Below, one piece after another: positions 1-4,613 of a stretch of DNA of 6,551 nt (within the stretch, counting starts at the first letter, position 1; the number at the start of each line of letters is the position of its first letter). This DNA comes from an uncultured Lachnospiraceae bacterium (GTDB lineage: Bacteria > Bacillota > Clostridia > Lachnospirales > Lachnospiraceae). The notes beneath the pieces were generated by a model. The model ran no database searches and was not told where the DNA came from. It worked only from the letters and a program-made list of their open reading frames with translations. Location of the stretch: assembly GCA_902795625.1 (NCBI GenBank), contig CADBLW010000059.1:1-6551 (forward strand), written 5' to 3'. The position numbers and the translations under genes were made by a program.

Positions 1-1
1 G

Positions 2-55
2 GACGGCGATGACAAGAAGGACGGCGACGACAAGACGGACGGTGACGAGAAGACG
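2..55 (+). repeat. Three tandem 18-nt units encoding an acidic D/G/K linker
   Basis: Units at 2-19, 20-37 and 38-55 follow the pattern GACGGYGAYGASAAGAMG and are in frame with the surrounding gene. They encode DGDDKK, DGDDKT and DGDEKT. The array may continue beyond the left edge, so the copy number is unknown. The peptide should be disordered and strongly hydrophilic, a likely flexible spacer between the missing N-terminal part and the chaperone-like domain. Confidence 0.85.
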
Positions 56-691
56 GATGCTCAGAAGGAGCGGGAGGAGTACCTCGCGATGCTCACGGAC
101 GAGAACGTGGAGAAGTATTTTGCGGAAGTCCTCGGCGAAAAATACGCGCACACCGTGGAAGGCTACCGCACGTATATCAGCGAGAAGCTGCAGCTTTCGA
201 AGTTCAACTCCAAAGCGTCCACCGATATCCTTGAGTATCTGGAAAATAACTCCACAGTGAAGAAGCTTCCTTCGAGACGCTTCATGAAGAACTGGACGAC
301 CATCCAGAAGAAGGAGATGGAGGAGACCTACGAGTATTATGTAAACGCATACGCAAGCTTCGGAGCTTCTCTCAACAAGACGCTGTACGAGTTCTATGAC
401 AACCGCGAGAAAGACGGCAAGACCGATATGACCGCGGAGGAGTACTTCAACTACTATGCGGAGTCCCAGGCGGAAGTTCGTGTGAAGGACACCATCCTGC
501 TGCTTGCAGTGTTTGACAAGCTCGGATATACCTTTGACCAGACTGAGCTCGACGCGTTCATCACGGAGCATTACACCTCGAAGGACGAGGCTGTCAAGGA
601 GTACGGCAGCGAGTATCTCGCGCTTTCCTGGAAAGCGGAGAAGGCTCTGCAGGCGCTGCTTGACCGCGTACACAAGACTGACGCTCAGTAA
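2..691 (+). CDS. Trigger-factor/SurA-like chaperone domain protein, C-terminal part (5' end outside window)
   Basis: The frame is open from the left edge to TAA at 689-691, so only about 229 C-terminal residues are visible and the true start lies upstream. The visible part begins with an acidic, lysine-rich linker of three six-residue units (DGDDKK, DGDDKT, DGDEKT). A helical, charged domain follows, with stretches such as VEGYRTYISEKL, STVKKLPSRRF and a C-terminal VKDTILLLAVFDKLGYTF. These resemble the substrate-cradling C-terminal domain of trigger factor and related SurA-like chaperones: a 'stvk-lP' turn, then a 'vk-tllL-aiaek-gi' helix followed by a 'tdeEl' type segment. In Clostridia such domains often follow an FKBP-type peptidyl-prolyl isomerase domain in an exported lipoprotein, but that part is not visible here. 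No cysteine or membrane segment is seen. The stop is followed at once by a strong terminator. Assignment is by pattern only; a plain hypothetical secreted protein is the alternative. Confidence 0.65.
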   Translation, partial: DGDDKKDGDDKTDGDEKTDAQKEREEYLAMLTDENVEKYFAEVLGEKYAHTVEGYRTYISEKLQLSKFNSKASTDILEYLENNSTVKKLPSRRFMKNWTTIQKKEMEETYEYYVNAYASFGASLNKTLYEFYDNREKDGKTDMTAEEYFNYYAESQAEVRVKDTILLLAVFDKLGYTFDQTELDAFITEHYTSKDEAVKEYGSEYLALSWKAEKALQALLDRVHKTDAQ

Positions 692-706
692 TCGAAAATG
701 ATAAGC

Positions 707-737
707 AAAAAAAGAGACCGATGAGGTCTCTTTTTTT
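707..737. terminator. Bidirectional Rho-independent terminator between convergent genes
   Basis: AAAAAAAGAGACC (707-719), loop GATGA (720-724), GGTCTCTTTTTTT (725-737): a perfect 13-bp inverted repeat. The core GAGACC/GGTCTC stem is preceded by seven A and followed by seven T, so it gives a stem plus U-tract on both strands. It begins 15 nt after the stop of the plus-strand gene and lies 68-98 nt beyond the stop of the minus-strand anti-sigma gene, so it can end both transcripts. Confidence 0.93.
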
Positions 738-750
738 ATGCTTTAAACTT

Positions 751-804
751 GATCACGCCAGCGTTCCCGATCGCTCCGGCGTTCCTGATCGTTCTTGCGG
801 CCGG
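751..804. repeat. Degenerate 18-nt tandem repeat just past the anti-sigma stop codon
   Basis: Copy 1 (751-768, GATCACGCCAGCGTTCCC) and copy 2 (769-786, GATCGCTCCGGCGTTCCT) match at 14 of 18 positions. A third, decayed copy (787-804) keeps GATCG and a few other bases. On the minus strand the block is in frame with the preceding gene and reads as 22 sense codons between TGA (805-807) and TAA (736-738). Confidence 0.7.
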
Positions 805-1719
805 TCATTGAACGACACGGAATATGGTGAAAATTTCCCTGCCTACGGTCAGGGATCTGTCGTATGTGAGTGTCAGTTCGGAGTAAGTCTGTCCGGCAAC
901 TGCACCGTCCCAGATGACAATGATGTTTGTCTTCTGTCCGTTGCTGATCACACGGTAGACCGGGCCGGATTCCCTTGCAAATTCTTCCGCACCTTCCGTA
1001 GGGATCGTGAACCCTGCGAGAGTCACATCGGACAGGGTATATTGTCTCTTGGAAGAAAGATCAACCGGTTTCAGGCTCTTGGAACCGGAATAGAAGGCTT
1101 CGATCTCCAGCTTCTGCGGAGGCTCCTCTTCCTGCGGTTCGTTCTTCTCGTCCGGCTTCGGAACATCGGTAATAACAGGGTCGTCGGAAAGATTGTCCTC
1201 GTTCGACGGGTTCGCCGGGGTGGAATTCTGCTTTCCGCCGTCATCATCCTTTCCGCCTTTCTTATCCCTCTCGTTGTTCGCATTTTCCGAGGCAGGAGTG
1301 GGAGTGTTGGCAGAAACTGCCAAGGTGTTATCGCTTTTGGTCTTGCGCTGCTTTGGCAGGCTGATACTGTTCAGCATCGTCACCAGCACGCCGATAATGA
1401 TGACCGCAGCCGCAACACCGGAGAGCGTTAACATGATCCGGCGATTGTCCGTTATGATCCGGAAGAGACCGCTGCGCTGCTTCTTCGGCTCCGTTGTCTG
1501 CGTCGGCTCTGTTTCTGTTGTCCGCGTCGGTTCCGGTTCTGTTGTCTGCGCCGGCTTCGGTTCCTCCTGCGCTGCCTGAATTTTCGCCAGGATGCGCGGC
1601 ATCAGATCCGGCGCCTGTTGTTCGGCGTATGCCGCAAATGCCTTCTCCCATTCGGGAGTCGGCGGGATGTCTTCCGCATTGACCGGAAGATCATCGATGC
1701 GATTGTTGTCATCGGTCAT
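805..1719 (-). CDS. Putative anti-sigma factor, single-pass membrane protein
   Basis: This 304-residue protein probably holds the upstream sigma factor at the membrane and releases it on an extracytoplasmic signal. Layout: residues 1-50 are cytoplasmic with an APDLMPRILAKI helix (36-47), similar to the 'aPdL--rI' segment seen near the N-terminus of many Firmicute anti-sigma-like proteins. Residues 59-79 are a Thr/Glu/Pro repeat. A basic stretch (79-94) is followed by one hydrophobic segment (about 95-117), placing the N-terminus inside. Residues 125-205 form a long polar, acidic, probably disordered linker, and 206-304 a beta-rich outer domain. No HxxxCxxC zinc-binding motif is present, so it is not a classical ZAS anti-sigma factor. 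ATG 1719-1717 overlaps the sigma gene end by 11 nt and has an excellent AAGGAGGTG (1733-1725), which points to translational coupling. The role rests mainly on position and topology; a surface protein merely co-expressed with the sigma factor is possible. Confidence 0.65.
   Translation of the reverse strand: MTDDNNRIDDLPVNAEDIPPTPEWEKAFAAYAEQQAPDLMPRILAKIQAAQEEPKPAQTTEPEPTRTTETEPTQTTEPKKQRSGLFRIITDNRRIMLTLSGVAAAVIIIGVLVTMLNSISLPKQRKTKSDNTLAVSANTPTPASENANNERDKKGGKDDDGGKQNSTPANPSNEDNLSDDPVITDVPKPDEKNEPQEEEPPQKLEIEAFYSGSKSLKPVDLSSKRQYTLSDVTLAGFTIPTEGAEEFARESGPVYRVISNGQKTNIIVIWDGAVAGQTYSELTLTYDRSLTVGREIFTIFRVVQ
1486..1551 (-). repeat. 24-nt tandem repeat encoding TTE(P/T)EPT(R/Q) in the cytoplasmic part of the anti-sigma factor
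   Basis: Two full 24-nt units (1504-1527 and 1528-1551) plus an 18-nt partial unit (1486-1503) sit in frame. They encode TTEPEPTR, TTETEPTQ and TTEP at residues 59-78, just before the membrane segment. A low-complexity Pro/Thr/Glu tether of this kind is likely to vary in copy number between strains. Confidence 0.75.
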
Positions 1720-2239
1720 ATCCGCACCTCCTTATCTTATTGACGGCTTCGCGATAGATCCACGCGACGGTACCCTGCGGCTTGCCCGTTGCTTCCGCGA
1801 TCTCGCGGAAGGTGAGCCCCATCAGGTGCTTCATGGAAACAATCTCACGTTCCTGCGGTGTCATCATGGCGAGCACCTGCTCCACAGCGATCTCATTGAC
1901 GATATCGTCCGCGGACGACGGAACAGCGCCGAGGTCGGTCTCCTCCGTGACATCGATGGAGATCGTGCGCTTGTTCACGCGCAGGTAGTCGATGGCGCGA
2001 TTGCGCGCCATGGTTGCCAGGTAGCCTTTGTGCCCGTTGCCGGGGCGGTATGCGGGCGGCGATTCCCAGAATTTCAGAAACAGGTCTGCCGTGATGTCTT
2101 CGGCATCTTCCCGCTGCGTCACAAGCGCGCTCACGACCTGGAACAGATACGCGGAATACTCGTTGTAAATGCGCATCAGACCATCCTGTTCGCGGCGCCG
2201 GATTGCGTCGAGGCAGTCGGCAAACTCCCGATCCGTCAT
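1709..2239 (-). CDS. RNA polymerase sigma-70 factor, ECF type
   Basis: A 176-residue, two-domain sigma factor, a usual length for the ECF class. Region 2 spans about residues 20-91, with YNEYSAYLF, the core-binding helix DAEDITADLFLKFW (45-58) and the -10 recognition part KGYLATMARNRAIDYLR (71-87). A linker (92-117) leads to region 4 (about 120-171), with LAMMTPQEREIVSMKHLMG and the helix-turn-helix LTFREIAEATGKPQGTVAWIYREAV that reads the -35 element. There is no sigma-1.1 or region 3. I chose ATG 2239-2237 because AAGGAG (2250-2245) precedes it by 5 nt and the protein then starts in the usual way just ahead of region 2. The frame stays open upstream to 2404, but those codons have no good ribosome site. 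The gene overlaps the downstream membrane protein gene, the common arrangement for an ECF sigma factor and its anti-sigma partner. Its signal and regulon cannot be read from the sequence. Confidence 0.94.
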   Translation of the reverse strand: MTDREFADCLDAIRRREQDGLMRIYNEYSAYLFQVVSALVTQREDAEDITADLFLKFWESPPAYRPGNGHKGYLATMARNRAIDYLRVNKRTISIDVTEETDLGAVPSSADDIVNEIAVEQVLAMMTPQEREIVSMKHLMGLTFREIAEATGKPQGTVAWIYREAVNKIRRCGYDR

Positions 2240-2385
2240 GGGATCTCCTTCCCCGAAACCGCGCTCCGAAGCGGCGTACGCAACTGCCGCTGAAGCCTTA
2301 GCTGCCATAGATACGGAGTGGTTTCGACATTTTATGGATAAATATCGACAAGATTTTCTGCCGATGTATACAGCATTTAACAATA

Positions 2386-2414
2386 AGTGTATTCCTAATG
2401 ACATTGAAAATCAA
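2386..2414 (-). promoter_or_regulatory. Candidate promoter for the sigma/anti-sigma operon
   Basis: On the minus strand TTGATT (2414-2409) and TACACT (2391-2386) are 17 nt apart, each matching four of six consensus bases for the housekeeping sigma factor. Transcription would start near 2379 and give a leader of about 140 nt. I see no clear ECF-type -35/-10 pair (GAAC-type) at a sensible spacing, so autoregulation is not shown by the sequence. Confidence 0.35.
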
Positions 2415-2432
2415 GTCAAACCGTTCTAATTT
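2404..2432 (+). promoter_or_regulatory. Candidate promoter for the SDR-alcohol dehydrogenase operon
   Basis: TTGAAA (2404-2409) is followed by TCTAAT (2425-2430) at a 15-nt spacing, or TAATTT (2427-2432) at 17 nt. The first has the better -10 (five of six) but short spacing. Its -35 shares the palindrome TTGAAAATCAA (2404-2414) with the minus-strand -35. The leader to the SDR start would be about 105 nt. Confidence 0.35.
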
Positions 2433-2542
2433 GGTATCTGACACCGCGACGGGCCGCGGAGAGGCACGGGAAGCCGGGCTGAATTTTCCGCGGTTCAGAG
2501 GAAAAAAAGTGTAGCATTGATGCTGACGGAAAGGCGGAAACT

Positions 2543-3295
2543 ATGTATAATGTTAAGGGAAAATGGGCGCTGATCACGGGAGCTGCCCGCGGTATCGGAT
2601 TTCTCACGGCGCAGTTTATGGCGCGGCAGGGCTGCAACCTGATCCTGCACAGCAGAAGCCTCGAGCATACGGAGAAGGTGCTTCGCGAGGTGCGCGCGTA
2701 CGGTGTGCAGGCGTACGCCGTTGAGGCGGATCTCGCCGATGCGGCTGCGGTGCAGCGCATGTGCGAGGAGATCGACGGGCTGGAAGTGCCGGTCGACATC
2801 GTGCTCAACAACGCGGGACTGCAGATCGCGTACCGCAAGTTTTATTTTACGACGCCGGTGGAGGATTATACGGTGAGCTTTGCCGTCAACACGATCGCTC
2901 CTGCCATGATCTGCTATCATTTTATGCCGAAAATGATCGAGCGCGGCAGCGGACGCATCGTCAACACCACGAGCGGGATCGCGCTCGATGTGTGTCAGGC
3001 GGGGTATTCCGCGAGCAAGGCGGCGCTTGACAAGATCACGATCGACCTCGGATCGACCGTGCAGGGCACCGATGTGATGATCAATCTTGCCGATCCGGGC
3101 TGGTGCCGGACCGACCTCGGCGGACCGGGTGCGCCGAACGCGCCGGAGAGCACGATCCCCGGTATCGTTGTCGGTGTCTTCGCCGACGACAAGAAATCCG
3201 GGCGGCACCTGACGGCACAGTCGTTTACCGGTATGACACTCGAGGCGGCCGTTCGCAAATGCGAGGCCGAGTTTGACAGTCCTTATGCGATGTAG
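2543..3295 (+). CDS. Short-chain dehydrogenase/reductase (SDR), classical type
   Basis: A 250-residue NAD(P)-dependent oxidoreductase of the classical SDR family, the usual length for one Rossmann-fold domain. Visible motifs, in order: cofactor loop TGAARGIG (12-19); HSR after the second strand (36-38), whose Arg tends to favour NADP(H); acidic EADLAD (61-66), which contacts the adenine; NNAG (89-92); Asn116 in AVNTIAP; catalytic Ser144 in NTTSGIA; the YSASK catalytic Tyr155 and Lys159; and the DPGWCRTDL segment (184-192) after the sixth strand. The full Asn-Ser-Tyr-Lys tetrad is present, so it should be active. It probably interconverts a carbonyl and an alcohol in the cytoplasm; the substrate cannot be told, as SDRs serve sugars, polyols, fatty acyl and aromatic compounds. 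ATG 2543 follows AAGGCGG (2531-2537). It lies 14 bp before the alcohol dehydrogenase and is surely cotranscribed. Confidence 0.95.
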   Translation: MYNVKGKWALITGAARGIGFLTAQFMARQGCNLILHSRSLEHTEKVLREVRAYGVQAYAVEADLADAAAVQRMCEEIDGLEVPVDIVLNNAGLQIAYRKFYFTTPVEDYTVSFAVNTIAPAMICYHFMPKMIERGSGRIVNTTSGIALDVCQAGYSASKAALDKITIDLGSTVQGTDVMINLADPGWCRTDLGGPGAPNAPESTIPGIVVGVFADDKKSGRHLTAQSFTGMTLEAAVRKCEAEFDSPYAM

Positions 3296-3309
3296 GAAAG
3301 GGGTTTACC

Positions 3310-4488
3310 ATGAAAAATTTTGATTTTTGGTCACCGACATATTTTGCGTTTGGAAAAGATCAGGAGAACCGCGCAGGCGAGCTTGTGAAGAAGTTCGGCG
3401 GCACGAAGGTGCTGATCCATTACGGCGGCGGCAGCGTTGTCCGCTCGGGTCTTCTGGACCGCGTGAAGGCATCCCTTGAGAAGGAGGGCATCGCGTATGC
3501 AGAGCTCGGCGGCGTGAAGCCGAATCCGCGCAGCGGCCTTGTCTACGAGGGTATTGAGCTGTGCCGTAAGGAGGGAGTCGATTTCCTTCTCGCCGTGGGC
3601 GGCGGAAGCACGATCGATTCCTCGAAGGCGATCGCGGCAGGCGTTCTGTACGACGGTGATTTCTGGGATTTCTACTGCGGCAAGGCCTTTGTTCAGAAGG
3701 CGCTTCCGGTCGGTACCGTGCTGACGATCGCGGCTGCCGGCAGCGAGGGCAGCGGTGACAGCGTCATCACGAAGGAAGAGGGCATGTTCAAGCGCGGCAC
3801 CGGAAGCAACGCGCTCCGTCCGAAGTTCAGTATCCTGAATCCGGCGCTCACGCAGACGCTTCCGCCGCACCAGACGGCGGCGGGAATCACCGATATCATG
3901 GCGCACCTTTACGAGCGCTACATCACCTCCACGACCGAGGTTGAGGTGACCGACCGCATGATCGAGGCACTCATGATGACACTCGTCCATGAGGGACCGC
4001 GCGTGATCGAGAACCCGGACAACTACGAGGCCCGCGCGAACATTATGTGGGCCGGCATGATGGCGCACAACAATTCCTGCGGTGTCGGCCGCAACCAGGA
4101 CTGGCTCAGCCACACCATCGAGCACGAGCTCTCGGCTCTGTACGACTGCGCTCACGGCGCGGGACTTGCCGTGACTATGCCGGCTGTGTTCACCTATGAA
4201 CTTCCTCACGCTGTCATGCGCTTCGCGCAGGTGGCAAGCCGCGTCTGGGGCTGCCCGATGGATTTTACGAATCCGGAGGCTACCGCAAAGGCCGGCATTG
4301 AGGCTCTCCGCAGCTTCCTCACGGCGCTCGGCATGCCTCGCACCATCGGCGAGCTCGGCGGAAGAGAGGAGGACATCCCGACGCTTGTAAACGTGCTCTG
4401 CCGCGGGGACGGCAGAAACGGCACGATCGGCGGTTTCCTGACGCTCGACGAGGAGCAGTGCGCGGAGATCTATCGTGCCATGCTGTAA
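3310..4488 (+). CDS. Iron-containing alcohol/aldehyde dehydrogenase, YqhD/butanol dehydrogenase type
   Basis: A 392-residue group III alcohol dehydrogenase, close to the usual 385-390. It reduces aldehydes to alcohols (or the reverse) in the cytoplasm. The N-terminal nucleotide-binding domain has YGGGSVVRSG (38-47), which in YqhD-like enzymes contacts NADPH, and the VGGGSTIDSSKAIA segment (96-109). The C-terminal helical domain carries the metal site: Asp195 and His199 in ITDIMAHLYERY, then His268 and His282 in LSHTIEHELSALYDCAHGAG. The 4-residue and 14-residue spacings are as expected for the Fe/Zn ligands of this family, so the enzyme should be intact. The start is supported by AGGAAAGGGG (3294-3303) six nt upstream, overlapping the SDR stop. 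In fermentative Clostridia such enzymes re-oxidise NAD(P)H or detoxify aldehydes; the physiological substrate is unknown. Directly after the SDR gene it suggests two redox steps on related compounds. Confidence 0.95.
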   Translation: MKNFDFWSPTYFAFGKDQENRAGELVKKFGGTKVLIHYGGGSVVRSGLLDRVKASLEKEGIAYAELGGVKPNPRSGLVYEGIELCRKEGVDFLLAVGGGSTIDSSKAIAAGVLYDGDFWDFYCGKAFVQKALPVGTVLTIAAAGSEGSGDSVITKEEGMFKRGTGSNALRPKFSILNPALTQTLPPHQTAAGITDIMAHLYERYITSTTEVEVTDRMIEALMMTLVHEGPRVIENPDNYEARANIMWAGMMAHNNSCGVGRNQDWLSHTIEHELSALYDCAHGAGLAVTMPAVFTYELPHAVMRFAQVASRVWGCPMDFTNPEATAKAGIEALRSFLTALGMPRTIGELGGREEDIPTLVNVLCRGDGRNGTIGGFLTLDEEQCAEIYRAML

Positions 4489-4519
4489 GATCAGAGTGGT
4501 TTTTCCGACAGAAAAATGA

Positions 4520-4525
4520 TATGAT
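4520..4525 (+). promoter_or_regulatory. Possible -10 element ahead of the GH9 gene
   Basis: TATGAT (4520-4525) matches five of six -10 bases, but the -35 at 17 nt (TGGTTT, 4497-4502) is poor. If used, the transcript would start near 4532, right at the hairpin, making that hairpin a 5' leader structure. GH9 may otherwise depend on read-through from the upstream operon. Confidence 0.25.
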
Positions 4526-4532
4526 AAAGTAT

Positions 4533-4578
4533 CGGGGCGTCCCTGCGGGATTCACGCATCGGACGCCCCGGGTTTCTT
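4533..4578 (+). terminator. Strong hairpin between alcohol dehydrogenase and GH9 genes, possible (leaky) terminator
   Basis: CGGGGCGTCC (4533-4542) pairs perfectly with GGACGCCCCG (4561-4570), and an inner TGCG (4544-4547) pairs with CGCA (4554-4557). The following tract GGTTTCTT is only moderately T-rich, so termination may be partial. It begins 45 nt after the alcohol dehydrogenase stop and ends about 36 nt before the GH9 start, so it could tune GH9 expression, protect the upstream mRNA 3' end, or both. Confidence 0.6.
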
Positions 4579-4613
4579 ATACACGAATATTGCACAAAGG
4601 GGATTACAAAAAC

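Larger units (their letters stand above)
2240..2542. other. Divergent intergenic region between the sigma and SDR genes
   Basis: No convincing gene lies here. The half near the sigma gene (2240-2308) is GC-rich and extends the sigma reading frame without a good start. The centre (about 2310-2435) is clearly AT-rich and carries candidate promoters for both directions. The half near the SDR gene holds inverted repeats: CCGCGGA 2454-2460 with TCCGCGG 2487-2493, CTGAA 2479-2483 with TTCAG 2494-2498, and AGCAT 2513-2517 with ATGCT 2520-2524. Any of these could be an operator or leader hairpin; none matches a motif I can name. Confidence 0.6.

Noticed and set aside
721..1431. Plus-strand reading frame of 236 codons opposite the anti-sigma gene
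   Set aside because: It starts inside the bidirectional terminator, has no family motif, and lies antisense to a gene with clear topology and an excellent ribosome site.
1592..2293. Plus-strand reading frame of 233 codons opposite the sigma gene
   Set aside because: It is a shadow of the sigma-70 gene, whose regions 2 and 4 are unmistakable, and shows no motif of its own.
2240..2404. Upstream extension of the sigma factor to a Met at 2404 or 2308
   Set aside because: There is no ribosome site at either, the extra residues are not sigma-like, and the candidate promoter overlaps the extension. AAGGAG sits correctly before 2239.
2454..2493. CCGCGGA/TCCGCGG as a terminator or riboswitch
   Set aside because: Arms are only 7 bp with a 26-nt loop and no T-tract follows; it matches no riboswitch pattern I know. 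It is noted only as part of the intergenic region.
2523..2551. CTGACG-17 nt-TATAAT looking like a promoter at the SDR start
   Set aside because: The TATAAT is made by the Tyr-Asn codons right after the start codon. A transcript from it would lose the start and the cofactor-binding loop, and no good later start exists.
3331..4209. Long minus-strand reading frame of 292 codons opposite the alcohol dehydrogenase
   Set aside because: It is rich in Arg, Ala and His as expected for the antisense of GC-rich coding DNA, and the opposite strand carries all metal ligands of the dehydrogenase family.
4458..4613. GH9 start at 4458
   Set aside because: It would overlap the end of the dehydrogenase gene out of frame, pass through the hairpin and add 52 unrelated residues without a signal peptide. 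ATG 4614 has AAAGGGGA upstream.
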